DNA of 64,000 nucleotides from Isoetes taiwanensis (GCA_021234155.1 JAJEKV010000028.1:6143637-6207636); one strand, 5' to 3'; shown: positions 19,767-31,552, counted from the stretch's first letter. Program-made: numbers and translations. The notes: generated from the letters alone by a model not told the origin.

Positions 19767-22700
19767 TCATATAGAGATGCTAGAGGGAATGCCTTTTCCA
19801 GTGAGGCCACTTGTGGAAGAAGGATAGAGAAGAGTGTAAGGAACCTTTGCAGGTCCATATCTGTTATAATTGCTGGGATCCTTATTTCTCTCCTCCATTT
19901 TCTTTTCTGCATCCATAAGATTCAGCTCAAATTGATTGAAGGCTTCAAGGACCTTTTTGTTGCTCGTCCAATTTTCCCACAAAGGCTGCCCAAGATACAC
20001 CTCCTCTGCAGCATGTATAGATAAAGTTTCTACAATAACCATCCCAATTGCAGACTCTAACTTATTGGTAATACACGACAAGAAAAATTTCTCAGGATTC
20101 TTCAAAAGTTCATTATACTCGTCTGAATCTCTTTCTGGAATGGCCTTATGGGTCCTTGTTGGACGATTTGGTGGATACCCCTCATATGCATACTGCCCGA
20201 AGTTCACCGCTGCATGATGCGCAGAGGCCACCCAAATTAGTGTTGTCAAGGTCTCGGTTAAGTTCTTCACATTGTTTAGTACTGGCCACCATGTTGCATC
20301 TTTCTTGTCTCCATGGCCAACTGTCCTAATTTCTGTCCACCACTTTTGCAATTCCTCATCTAATGACACTGCCTCATCATCTTTATAAAATATAGCAACA
20401 TACTCCTCCACCCATTGCTTTAGTGCACTCCAAATATCTAGCCCATCCACTGCATAAGGATAATCCTCAATGGCTAACTTGAGCCCATGTTTTGCTGTGT
20501 CATCATACTCTGCCATTCCTCTAAAAATTACATTCCAACCGTAATGTTAGGATCTGCATGATGTTCCAAAACGAACAACAAGACAAAAGAATATTGGTTA
20601 ATACCTCTTTACCAGGTCCGCAGGTAGACCTTGCTCATTAAACTGCCATAGCTTGTCATAGATCACAGAGCTAACTTCCAATCCATATCTTCCTGGTGTA
20701 GTGGTTCGTTCAACAATACCATTTGCATTGATGAGACTATTTCTAGCTTTGGCGTTGATATGCATAGTATTTTTGTAATGAGGCAACAACATAAGATTGA
20801 TGGGGTGAAGGGCGCTAAGCTGCCTATGAGTTGCAATTATAAAAGGCTCAATGCATGCATGAGTCCTAAGCCTGCAAGAAATAACATGCATGCATTACTC
20901 CTAAGCCTGCAAAAATAAGAATAGCTAGAAAGGATTAATCTTGATAGACTTACCAATGTGAAGCAATTTGGTGTATTCCTGCATCACTAGTTGAAACATA
21001 AGCCTTGGCAAGTTCCCATAACCAATCCCGTTCTCCTGACTTGGGGGGCACGAAGACTCTACTATTGGGTATTTCAGGTAGAATTGGAGGTAGAGATAAT
21101 TCAATGGCAACTGGTTCCAATATGCCCTTTTCAGTTAAAAAGAAAAGGGCCCTTGATGCATAAGCTTTAGTATCTTTTAAGTTGTTAAACTTGACCAAAT
21201 AAGGAAGGAATATGTCATGATCATCGAGCACAAACAATTTTTTTGATTCTATAGCCTGCGAACTAAGAACCTGTTAGATGTTCAAAACCAAGAAATGAGA
21301 GATCAAATTACAAGAACATACCTTTTGTGGTGTATATCCTTCTAGTTTATCTTCAATGTCCTTAGCTGTAATAGAGGAACCTCGAGGAGGAAACTCCTGC
21401 AGTACTCAAGGTTTAGTATAACTCCTAGATCAGAATTGAAGCTTGCTTGATTACCTTCAAGATTTGAATGACCATGGGGTTCAATCCTGCAAGTACTTCG
21501 CGGGCAAACTCTCTGTCACTCATCCATGCCTCCTCATCCACTACATGAACATTTCCATCATTTGGAATTTAAAAACTATTTCATAGAGAAATGGCATGCA
21601 TACACACTAACCTTGTATCACTTGAGGCTTGGGAAACTTGAGAATATCTTTCTCTGGCAACACTCCAAAAAGATCAATCCCATGAACATAGAAATCCATA
21701 ACTTCAGCAAACGACTTGAACTGTTTGTCTACCAACAGGCCCTCCAATGCAGGGACTACGCCATGAACCACTGACGTCAGAGCTGATCCCAAAAAACTAG
21801 AGTTCTTCATTGTGCTGAATTCTTCATCTTTTGGCACATAGGGATCCACTATAATCGGTAAAGGCATTTCTGCTCCCAAATCTGCTCACAAGTTCTTCCA
21901 ACAGTTTAGAATCTTATGCTAAAACGCAAAATAATATGCTGTTGGTACCTGTCTTGGTTGGGCGACGGCCAGTCCTGCACCGGCGTGGATATGGCAGGGC
22001 TTTCCCTCCTCCCAATGTAGGTCGAGATAGAGCTTGATCAAAGTCTGGATTTCCAAGGTCATTATAAGTGGCATAGTCATAAATCCGTTCCCCGTCTCTA
22101 CGTTCTCCACTGCCATTTCCTTGCAGATTTGCAAGTCCAATTTGCCTTATCTTCACCAATCCTGCAGGGGTCTCCAAAGGCAAATAGACCTGCAAATTAA
22201 GTGACCCTTATTTTGATTTAAATGTCATAAACAAACCTAGTACTGCAAGTCCCAGTATCTGTCATTTAAGAGCACATACCTCCTTTCTCTTCTGTGTCTC
22301 CTTTCCCCTCTGTAACCTTAGACTAAAACAAGATGGATGAAAAATATGAACTTTGGATGCAATCCTATTGTAAAATATGAACTTTGGATGCAATCCTATT
22401 GTTTCCTCATGCATCCTATGCAATTAAATACAAGATGAAGAACCATGTTTTTTAATCCCTAAAGTACTGAAAGTTCTAGGATCTTTAGAAACGGTTTAGA
22501 TAGAAAAGGGATGACCGACCTTATTAGAGAAGAAGACTCGGTCTGCATTGTTGTATGTTGTGTAGTTATACACCCATGAATTGCAAGGAAAGAAGACTGA
22601 GCTCTTATCAGGCATCTCAATAGTAAAAGACACGAGATAGAACGGGGTAAGAAGGCCATTTCGGACCAGCACTGCACCAGGGATGCCAAAATCCTTGCTA

Positions 22701-23051
22701 ACTGAAAACTTAACATTGTATTGAACTCCTACACCAGGAAGAGCCGTGACTAGAAACCAATCTTTGACTGTAACACGGTCAGACTTTTTCCCGTCTCCAA
22801 TGACTGGCCAAGATAACACATCAATAGACTTAACAAATAATCAATGCATCCAACTAGCATCATATGAGACACTGACCTGGATCAAAGCTTTCACTAATAA
22901 GTTGCAGGGTGGGCTTGAGTTCAATATTATCAAAGGTATGATGCTCTACATTTACTGCAGCATCATTTTGGCCATCCAGAAACGGAAGCTTCTTATAGAC
23001 AACAAGCCTGCCACTGAGGGTAATACTCTGATTTGATAAGAAACTCATCAT
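19767..23051 (-). CDS. LOX: Plant lipoxygenase (linoleate 9S/13S-LOX type), 9 exons, 817 aa
   Basis: Non-heme iron dioxygenase that adds O2 to linoleic/linolenic acid, the first step of oxylipin synthesis. Exons on the minus strand: 23051-22877, 22803-22520, 22189-21949, 21881-21612, 21540-21455, 21396-21322, 21255-20954, 20871-20605 and 20520-19767; total 2454 nt, all phases agree, GT-AG throughout. Residues about 10-150 form the PLAT domain (CNSWVYNY near its end, then DRVFFSNK); the rest is catalytic. Iron ligands are all present: His477, His482 (SHWLRTH), His669, Asn673 ([10 protein letters not shown]) and the C-terminal Ile817 (GIPSSISI). An Ala sits in NAKARN, where S-specific plant enzymes carry Ala. 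There is no obvious chloroplast transit peptide; the start is the first ATG of a double ATG. The length (family about 850-920) is slightly short at the N-terminus, suggesting a cytosolic form. 9- versus 13-specificity cannot be told here. Confidence 0.95.
20871..20910 (-). repeat. Duplicated splice-acceptor region in lipoxygenase intron 7
   Basis: The sequence around the exon 8 acceptor (TTGCAGGCTTAGGA(C/G)T) is present twice, 35 bp apart, with exon starts at 20871 and 20906. Only the site at 20871 keeps the reading frame (TG|G CTT AGG); use of the other shifts it. Confidence 0.85.
22341..22402. repeat. 31-bp tandem duplication in lipoxygenase intron 2
   Basis: AAAATATGAACTTTGGATGC plus 11 more bases occurs twice exactly (22341-22371, 22372-22402). 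Confidence 0.95.
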
Positions 23052-25400
23052 GGCAAACTGTTTTTGCGAATGAAGGAGCCATCTGTATATGAAATGGTGC
23101 AGGGACAGTTCTAAGCTTACAACTTACAGCATGCCCACATTCATGCATGCACCCAGCCTCCATGCAGTTGCATGGCGGAGGCCCGTTGTTCCCCATGAGC
23201 CAAATTCGTTTCTTCGGAATCAGAAAAGAAAAGTTCCAAAATGTTTTTGGGTTGCCGCAAGGGCAATCCCTTTGTATGGTTGTGAGGAATGATGAATATG
23301 CCTTGAATATACTCGTTGAGTGGCCGAGATACTTGCTTAGGACGGAATCTTGTGAAGAATATCCTTAGGTGGTTAGAGTCCCGAACTCACAATACTTTCT
23401 AATCGAGTGGAGAGGAATATGCGGCCTACTGTTGCGTGCATGGGAAGAAGGAAGCGTGCAGAGGGAGGGCGAAAGGTTCTGCTTGGAAAGAATCTTGCAT
23501 TCTTGGTCATAATGGCGACTTCATCTTGACGGATCTTTGCAATGCGTTAGAGATTCGATCGACATCATCAAGCAGGTGAAAATCAAAGGTTTTTCTTTTC
23601 TTTTTAAGCGATAAACTTGTAGATTTTTTTTAATGTAGATTTATTACAAAGACTGGGTGCTCATAAGTACGAAGATGCTCAACAATATTTGATCATGCTT
23701 GCAAAATGCCTTTAAAATATCTCTCTGTCCACCAGAAAATCCCCTCCAATTAGCAAATATGAAAAGGGGAAGCCCTTTGTTAAAATCTAGCATTGCCTAA
23801 GCTGTCTTCAGCACAATCGGGAAATCAAACTTGGCCTACCTGTGGTACTACCCATTCATGTGAATCCAGCAGGCCAGGATCAGGAAGTATTATCTGCATC
23901 ACTATATGTGTCTCAATCGCAAGAATTCCAACTGGAATACATGATGTGACTAGTGTGGCAAGTAAGCCAATATGCTTTTATGGTATGACTAGATAAAATG
24001 CCCAGTGTTGCTGGGCTTTTCCTCGGGGATAAGTAAAAAAGTAAATATAAATATTGGATTTAACTTAAAATATCTATAGGCAAAAGTATTATATGGTCTT
24101 GAAGGCACTTACAGAGTCTAGAGGAATCCTGAAAGAATCCATAAGATACTCAGTTTGAAAGAGGGCCGAAGTTGATATAAGTGTAAATAATTGCATGTTA
24201 AAACTAATGCAAAAACTAAAGCATGGTTTTGACAATTCCATACAATGTGGGCAAATAATAGAAGACACTTTTTAAGATGATTATATAAACTAGACGTTGG
24301 CAAGGCACACAATTCTCACATTGAAGGCATTCTTCCGCTTTCTAAAGTATAAATTGAACATTATGTTTCTTGTTGATCTATTATTGACAAGTTTAGCTAA
24401 GCCTCGTGCAAGTTGAACACTGTTTATACATTTCCCGTGTTTTTTCTTCATGACAGTTGGAAATAAATGCTTTGCACATTCATGCATAAACAATTAAGAA
24501 CTTGTACATAACGACTAACATGTCATTAGTTAAACATCTAGACGTCCAATCGTTAAACATTTAGGTTGTGCCATATGAAGCACCTCCATGGCCTCAACAA
24601 TCTTTGATTTATGATCATCTAGAGACTCAATAACATGCAAGACTTTAAATGGTCCATCTAAAAAGCATGTATCGACTTTGCCTGCCAATCTAGTTGATAT
24701 ATGATCCACTAATATATATAGTTGTTATCCAAACATCTGGAAAATAGCTAGGGTCTTAAAATGCATTTCAGATGTAACAACTATTGTTTGTTACAGGGAG
24801 GTATCGATCCATAAGAACTGTTAACATAGTCCCCATTATTTTGTGCGATAGCACATGTTCTGTGCACCTGCCTGTATCATAAACACATGTCAGTAATTGA
24901 AAAGACAACCCATAGGAGTGAGGTCCAAATCCTTTGCTTGATCTTGATGGGCTGGCTTTGAATAAGAAAATTTTGCATTGATCCCCCTTCTAATCTTATC
25001 CTAACTCTCATTTTAATTTGAACATAATATTCTGGCTCAACACTACAGAACTGCACACGAAAAAGATACCTGGATTACTCGCCATCTCTTGGCTCAGTTT
25101 CAATATACTCTTAGCCGCTTACATGTTCTTCAACACGAAAACTATCTCAGAGGAACTAGTTTCTCAGTACAGGAGGACCTTTCCCCTCTTCAATTGTGCA
25201 ACCGTAAGGAGGAGCTCTGCAAGGTGAGGGCAGCCCGCCTGCAAAAGAAATGGGTAGTGTACAGGGGAGGGGCAGCAATTATTCTAGACCAATGGCCTTC
25301 CAATTCTTGGATTGGCTATGTCTAGATAGTTTTAGAAGCACAAAATTACCGCTAGCATTAGCATTATCTTCTTCTTGGTAGTCTTTTAATATTTGGTTAT
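23052..25400. other. Intergenic, 5' side of lipoxygenase
   Basis: This should hold the lipoxygenase promoter and 5' UTR (23052 to about 23200). No clear TATA box can be placed with confidence. Open frames further on have no recognisable domain. Confidence 0.45.
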
Positions 25401-25404
25401 TGTG

Positions 25405-25592
25405 TTTGGTGATGGGGCCTAGTCCCCAGGTTTTAAATGGGTTGTTGCCCTTGCATGTGCCGTCCCATAACCTGTCGGGTTCCTGTGGACGTAAAAACTC
25501 ATCTTATCTTATCTTATCTTATCTTATCTTATCTTATCTTATCTTATCTTATCTTATCTTATCTTATCTTATCTTATCTTATCTTATCTTAT
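25405..25592 (+). mobile_element. LINE-A-like 3' terminus with (TTATC)n tail
   Basis: GTCCCATAACCTGTCGGGTT followed by CCTGTGGACGTAAAAA is the same terminal arrangement as in the two LINE-A copies (GTCCCATAGGCC..TTGG..TCCG.GGA.GATAAAA). It is followed from about 25498 by some 19 tandem TTATC units. No coding sequence precedes it that I can read, so only the 3' UTR was inserted or the rest has decayed. Confidence 0.6.
25498..25592 (+). repeat. (TTATC)n pentanucleotide microsatellite
   Basis: A near-perfect pentamer run of about 90 bases. It probably grew from the microsatellite tail of the LINE-A insertion. The long Leu/Ile/Ser open frames through it are an artefact of the repeat. Confidence 0.95.
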
Positions 25593-25959
25593 CTGATCCA
25601 TCCTTCAAAGAATGCATCTCATTGTTTGCTTTGCTTTGCAAGTACATCTAAATGCTCTTGATTTCTCATATTGTGTTAAAGTCCTATTCCATCAGGCCAG
25701 GTTAACAGTGACTAACCTGTGACTTCCTGTGACTTCTTGCAGAACAAATTGCATTTGAGCATGACCAGTATGTTCATGGTACAAAGCCAAATCATAGTTG
25801 GTTACATTAACATGCATGGCATCGTTTGAAATGTTCATCTTCTGATCCTCATGTCTGGCACTGCCTTTTCACCATTTGGAAGCATAAATTCAGTGCTAAA
25901 AACGAATTCTGGCAAACCCTAAACTCCAAATAATGTAATGACCATAGAGACAACTGTTC

Positions 25960-26294
25960 TGTTATGCACTAGCATCTCTTGTGATAACCAACTGACTCTA
26001 GAAGTGCAAATCCTTCATGGATATTGTTATCCAATGGGCCCTGACCTTTCCAGCTTTATTCCATACTCCACAGACCATACCAATTCCTCCTTGTCATCGA
26101 TATATTTTCCCTCAAGCATATAAAACATATTAATGTTGCCATGAGGAATTGAACATTGGTTCTGATACCAAATGTTATGTACTAGCACCTCTAGTGATAA
26201 TCAGCACTCCAAAAGGGCAGATCCTTCATGAAAATCGTTATCCAATGGGCCCCAACCTTTCTACGCTTTATCCCATACCCCACAAACCATATCA
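25960..26294 (-). mobile_element. TRIM-like miniature LTR retrotransposon
   Basis: Two direct repeats (25960-26082 and 26173-26294, about 122 bp) flank about 90 bp. Read on the minus strand the LTRs start TG(G/A)TATGGT and end CATAACA. The inner edge of the 5' LTR is followed directly by TTTGGTATCAGAACC (26172-26158), a methionine-tRNA primer-binding site. The 3' LTR is preceded by AAGGAGGAAT, a polypurine tract. There is no coding capacity. Size and parts fit TRIMs, which depend on other elements' enzymes. I found no target duplication. Confidence 0.65.
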
Positions 26295-26905
26295 ATACCA
26301 ATTGCTACGGATCACACCAATGATCCAAACCTTTTTAATCTTCCAAGGCCTAATTCAAGACTTCTTCAACTTACAAACTGTATACCACCTACAGATACAA
26401 CAAATCCAGAAGTTAACGAAAGTATCAAATACCTAGTTACAGATAATAAGCAAATGGCAAATTACTTCAATACTTTGAGATCTTAGCCAGTTCGCCAAAA
26501 CCAGCTCAAAGACCCAAGTCCAATTGGGCCTTGAAGCTCAAGCTTCTGGCTAAGTGTAGCAAGGCAAAGGCATATAGCTGGAACATAAAACACTAATTCA
26601 AATAACCTCTTACAAGTACGCTCAAGGTAAAGTTACGCTAGTTGGTTATATCCTCCTTCTAACATGTCGCTTTCTCATGACCTCCCCATTACATATAACT
26701 GACGGCTTATAATGAAAGTCGTGAAACACAGCGATGTTAAAGGGTCATGCACAAACTATCATCTTATTTTGGCTTCGGTATTATATAAAGATTAGAACTG
26801 GTGCTTTGAAATTTGTTTTGATATTTAACATTTAATTATTAGTAGAATTTGCATGTTGCAGTTTATTACTCTATAATGAGTACCACTTTGCTAGATTTTG
26901 TTATG
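26295..26905. other. No supported gene
   Basis: AT-rich; no gene or repeat recognised. Confidence 0.5.
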
Positions 26906-27245
26906 CATCCATGGCACGTGACGTCGCATGCGATGCCTAGTCAACAGTCACTGGCCATGCCACGCACCTATTGGCGCCATGTGGCAACAAAGTACTGGCA
27001 TGTGGATTTCCCGGTACAGCGATGCCACATCACAGGCGACATCATGTCGCCGACATGCAAGCTGGCATGACAAACTCGGCACAAACACAACGACGCCATG
27101 GCAGACGCAACGTCTGACATTGCAGTTCGCGTCGCATGCGACATGTACTGATGTGTGGACGACGTGGCGTCACTAGTTGCGGCGTTGACGTGACTTGGTC
27201 ACGTCAAATGTGACCTCGCGTGACCCAAACGCCGCAACCCCACGT
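26905..27245. repeat. GC-rich island packed with palindromes and ACGT cores
   Basis: Palindromes include TCGCATGCGA (26924-26933), GGCGACATCATGTCGCC (27035-27051), GTCGCATGCGAC (27131-27142, perfect) and the hairpin TTGACGTGAC-TTG-GTCACGTCAA (27185-27207). The last is nested in an outer pair, GTTGCGGCGTT / AACGCCGCAAC (27176-27186, 27228-27238). The island is sharply GC-richer than its neighbours. I found no coding frame to explain it. Confidence 0.8.
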
Positions 27246-28678
27246 CGTTAAATGACATTCTCTTGTTGTGATGGCCAGGTGGGCTCTTGTGCATAGGGCG
27301 CATTTATTGGGATTTATGAGATTCTAGATAGAAACATCTATAATCCTACTGGGTTTTAGGTCTCAATCCCCCCTTATCCCACAATCACAAGAGATGCAAC
27401 AAACAACTACCATAAATCCATTTATAACTTCAAATTGAGAATCAATATAAGATTAATCATCTATCTAATCAAACAATGGTCAATTCTTAATTAGAAACTC
27501 AAGCTATCTACTCTACTAACTGGTATGCTGCCTGGACCCGTTGTCTCTAAGATTGACTCCATCTTCTTAGTGAATAGCTAAGTTGAGACTTGAACACGCC
27601 TAGACAACTTTTGGGGGCATAGTGATACACCTCTATAGCTGCATTCATCTCTTGGGTTGAATAGTGATACATTCTAAACGCCAAGATCCATTGACAAATA
27701 TTTTTCGTCTATTCCTTATTCATACATGCCTTCAGCTTGGGATACCTTGTCACATACTTATCTTTGAATGAATCCAAATTCTTCGTAGCTTCAATTCTAC
27801 AAGCTTCCATGTACACAAGCTTTCCAGCTTCCACAGTAGCCGCATCTCCAAGTTCTTTACTAACTAGTAAGTCTCTAAGAGGACCCCCTATCCTATACAT
27901 AATTGCACCTAGCTCAGTGACTTTTGTTCCTGACCTCCTTGTCCTTCATGTTTCTTGACAGCTACTTAGCTCTCCTAATGTGTCAAATGTCAATTCAAAC
28001 TAGCACTATGTGAAAAACCTACGTCACACAAAGATTGTGGACTTGACCACGTTAGTTTATAAAATGATTCATTACCATCTTGCAGGCTTTGATTTCAGAA
28101 TGAGCATCATTCATGATGAAGCACGAGGGTTGCAATCCTGAATTATAGGATGTGGACTGCTTCCCTCAATGCTTCCAATCACTGAGATATGCCACTCTTC
28201 ATCTAGCTATTTGTGATAATCCAGAAAACCGGCATCCCATTGGATAGTTCTCAAATGCAATTAGAGTGAAAAGATAATAGCTTGCAAAGCTATCAAACGT
28301 GGTAATACTAAAGAGAGTTGTTGATATCACTAATATTGCCAAACAAGTACCTCATCATTTGTTTTAAAAGTGGAATCCATATATATGGCTCTGTCTTTGT
28401 GGCACCGAAGATGTCTCGGGGCTTAAGTGCTTCATCGAAGTGACGAGGCCATTTGAGTCGTAGCGGAATATCGCTACATCAAGGAAGGCGATTGGCGACA
28501 ACCATCACCGAGCTCTTTTTGTTTTAAATAATATGCGGCTTTGTAGCAGCTGATTTAATAGCATCGGCTACTTTATAGTTCATATCAACTATTGAAAATT
28601 GTTCTCTCTGGATGGAGTCAACACAACTAACCTTGTTGGTGGACAGGGAATAAATTACTAATTGCATATTTCTTATTA
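27246..28678. other. No supported gene
   Basis: A 63-residue minus-strand frame (27709-27900) looks compositionally protein-like but I cannot assign it. It may be a decayed transposase scrap. Otherwise nothing recognised. Confidence 0.4.
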
Positions 28679-29241
28679 GCCAGAATGACTTTAGCTAAAC
28701 TTGCTCGATATTAATCCCAAAACTTTCTGTGGTTTAGCTAAACTCTACAATTTTTCCTCTCATACTTTCTATCGTTTACCTAAACTAACCCAAACATCAA
28801 CCCAAAAATTTCTATGGTATGACCAACAGAAAATATTAAGCCAAATTACTATACTTTTTCTCAGTTCCATTTATTTTGGTCATTTTCTTTGTGAAAACAT
28901 TCTAAAATAATGCTAATTAGCAAAGTCTAGGACTCAAATTAATTCATAATGCTAGAAACTAAGCTACTAATCCTATATTTCATATAAATTAGAATGATGT
29001 TAGTTAAACTGGCCCGAAATTCATTCTAAAAGTTTCTATGGTTTAGCTAAACAATAGAAAATTTCACTCTCTTACTTTCTAGCGTTTGGCTAAAGAGCTC
29101 CAAGGTTGGTGCAGTCCCGAAAAAAGTTAAGCTATTTTTTTTTTTCCCAATTTTTTCCATTTACTTTAGCCAAATTATTTTGAAAATGTGCTAAAAAATC
29201 GCCAAATAGCTAAGTTTAGCCCTTAAATTATTCCATGTTGG
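28679..29241. repeat. Diverged tandem duplication, ~308-bp unit
   Basis: AGAATGA(C/T).TTAG(C/T)TAAACT, then T(A/G)TGGTTTAGCTAAAC, TACTTTCTA(T/G)CGTTT and TTCCATTTA(T/C)TTT occur in the same order at 28679-28945 and 28988-29241. Both are AT-rich; this may be the inside of an old non-coding element. Confidence 0.7.
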
Positions 29242-29990
29242 TGGATGAACAGACAATCTACATTTAGTTGAGCTCACATGTAGATGCTGGTGGGAAGGTC
29301 GTCATGCAATTTCTAGTTGCCACGTATGACGGATTTCTCAACATTGTAGATATCGAGAATTGGCAACACATCATGGATATTCAAGCTTTCTTTCCTTTTC
29401 ACAGAGCATTTCAAATTCCAACTCTTCTGGTGCATGTTAAAACACACTCCAAGGAGTGTGGTAGACCATGAGCTTCTGAGAATCCAATCCTTCTTCTCCT
29501 TGGAGAGCCAGAGGGCAAACTAAATATCAAACCCTTTTGTGGATCAACTACCCTCCCATGAGCTACACCACCATGCAGGTTGATATGATTGAACCAATAA
29601 TAGGTGATCTTAGAGCAATCTGGTAGTAGATACATTTGTCACATTGTGAGATGACATCGATAATCCCTATATACACCCTCTCCCCTTTTAACCCTTTTTC
29701 TCCATGTGGAGCTGAATCATCGCCTTCGACCGTATAAGTATTTGCTGAGTTGTCCTGACGCCTGTAAATGCACCAGTTCATGCGGCAACACCAAAAAATG
29801 AAGGGTCAATCAATCTTAAATGAAGATAATATTGAATGTGTCATCTTTCATACCTTTTTTATTGACAGATAAGAGTTCTCAATTGGATGGATTACGTCTT
29901 GCTGAAATACGATGTTTCTCAAGTAAATATTGCAAGGGACTTCTCCAAAATTTTGCACACCAGCAATCAAAGTCAGAAACTCACCCGATA
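29242..29990. other. No supported gene
   Basis: Pre-insertion DNA 5' of LINE-B copy 1; no gene recognised. Confidence 0.5.
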
Positions 29991-30005
29991 GGAATGCAAT
30001 AAACC
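29991..30005. repeat. Target-site duplication, left (LINE-B copy 1)
   Basis: GGAATGCAATAAACC is repeated exactly at 36931-36945, directly after the poly(A) tail. Confidence 0.95.
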
Positions 30006-30101
30006 GATTTTGCAGATAGAAGACGATGATACGTTCGACCCATGACCGGAGAATGAGCGCTCTCTCACTGCGCCTCGGGATCCGCGCATCTCCCAGCCCT
30101 G

Positions 30102-30503
30102 ATGGATGAGGCTTTGCTCGAAGCTGTTCTCCAAGGGCTGGGTTTTGTCATCCCCCCCCAGGGCCATGAGAGCACCCTTCAAAACATTGAAGATCTGATC
30201 AGTTTAGCTGTTAGGAATCAGTCTAGAATAGGTTTCTGTAGAGCAGATTTTGATTTCTTCAACAAGTTTTTTCTCTGCATCCTTTGTTTCGACAGAGTTG
30301 GTTCCCTCAGGGCTGCTGCTCATAATTCACAGCCTTACTTATCCCTGGGCAACAACTTTGAAAGGAATCTCTTTCTTTTAGGGGTTCCTACAGAATTCGG
30401 GATTGATCCTCTCTATCACTGGGCAAATTTCTTTGATCTCCAGCCTGCAGAAGTTTTCGATGACCTTGGAATGGTGGTGTGGAGGTTCGGGGTGGCGAAT
30501 TAG
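30102..30503 (+). CDS. LINE-B 5' ORF, 133 aa, unknown function, conserved
   Basis: I do not recognise this protein. It opens with MDEALLEAVLQGLGF and contains CFDRVGSLRAAAHNSQPY and NNFERNLFLLGVPTEFG. The same protein (130 aa) occurs at the same place in copy 2 (47365-47757) with the same start and end (VAN) and many conserved residues, so it was under selection in the family. It has no zinc finger, RNA-binding motif or signal peptide that I can see. It lies before ORF1, where most plant L1 elements have only a 5' UTR. It may be a 5' accessory ORF or a displaced part of ORF1. Confidence 0.7.
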   Translation: MDEALLEAVLQGLGFVIPPQGHESTLQNIEDLISLAVRNQSRIGFCRADFDFFNKFFLCILCFDRVGSLRAAAHNSQPYLSLGNNFERNLFLLGVPTEFGIDPLYHWANFFDLQPAEVFDDLGMVVWRFGVAN

Positions 30504-30851
30504 TCCTCTCCGTTCTTGATTTCCTGTGCTCTTGGTTCCCCCCATTCTTTTCTTTTTCTTTATCCTCTAGTTTTTTCCCTTTTCTTGGATTTGTTGCTTC
30601 TTTGATGATTGATGGGACCCTCTCCCCCTGACTAGATCCTCGCAGGTCGTCCATGGTACGGGCAGCCCTCTTTCATTATCTAGGCAGCTTTCCCCCCTCT
30701 CTTTCCAATCATTCTTTCTCCCCTTTTCTTTGTCCTTTACCCCATCTTCAGATCTTTCGCACCTTTCCTATTCTTTTCCCTCTTTTTGCTTCCCTCTACT
30801 CACTTTTTCTTCTTCCTCTGTTCCGTTCTCCCCTAGAATCTCTGTGCCACC

Positions 30852-31552
30852 ATGAGAACTAAGGCATCGACGAGCAAACCGGTTACGGGAGGGTCCTCCT
30901 CATCAACAAGGATCCCGTATGAATACAAAGACACTGACCCAATTTTGATCATTCAAAGTTGGGGGGAGTTCAGAAGGAAGGACAAATCTTGGTATGCAAA
31001 CTTGAAATGCAGAGATTGGAAAACCAGTATAAGGAAGGCAAAGCCAATGATCGGGACCTGGCATGGCAAATGCTTCAGAAGATACAGGAAATGGACAACC
31101 TTTTATATCAACTCATAAGAGTCAAAATAGGGCATTCAAAAGATGATTGCTGCAGTCTGAAGAACCAGATCTTCAGGAGATCCATGACAGAGATGCTTCG
31201 GGCAGCAAAAAAACTGGTTGAAGAACTCGAGGATCTTGGGTGGAAATCCAAAGCCTCTTTTCGACTGGTGAAAATTTGGGAGGAAGCAGATGACCATGTA
31301 ATTGCGGATTTCCGAAAAGGATTCAAGAAAAGGCTTCCCTCTTTTGGCCCTGATACTCTTCTGAAGGAAGTTGAAATGGACTATAAAACTTACCAACTCC
31401 CGCTCAAAGTTCCCACCAAATGCGAGATTGCTGACAGTAATGGTTACTTCCATCCGACGGACTGCGCAAACTGTGCCAAAACTGTACCAGCATTAAGGAG
31501 CAGAACCTGGACAAAAATAAGACAAAGGTTTCCAACTCCAAGCAAACTTTGA
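30852..31552 (+). pseudogene. LINE-B ORF1a, coiled coil plus Cys/His segment, frameshifted
   Basis: It starts at ATG 30852 (Ser/Thr-rich tip, then YEYKDTDPI). A one-base change in a G-run near 30960 switches frame. The continuation has heptad-rich sequence (MQRLENQYKEGK, LQKIQEMDNLLYQL), typical of the trimerising coiled coil of LINE ORF1 proteins, then a Cys/His cluster (KCEIADSNGYFHPTDCANC). Copy 2 keeps the start and the Cys/His cluster but has lost the coiled coil. The role is presumably RNA binding and assembly in the retrotransposition particle. The stop overlaps or nearly abuts ORF1b. Confidence 0.7.

Noticed and set aside
22280-22320. Possible extra lipoxygenase exon (EEKGG-like with a GTATGT donor)
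   Set aside because: Joining 22520 to 22189 directly gives the family sequence [13 protein letters not shown] with correct phase; an extra exon would break it.
25400-25661. Open frames rich in Leu-Ser-Tyr-Ile repeats
   Set aside because: They are translations of the (TTATC)n microsatellite and not a gene.
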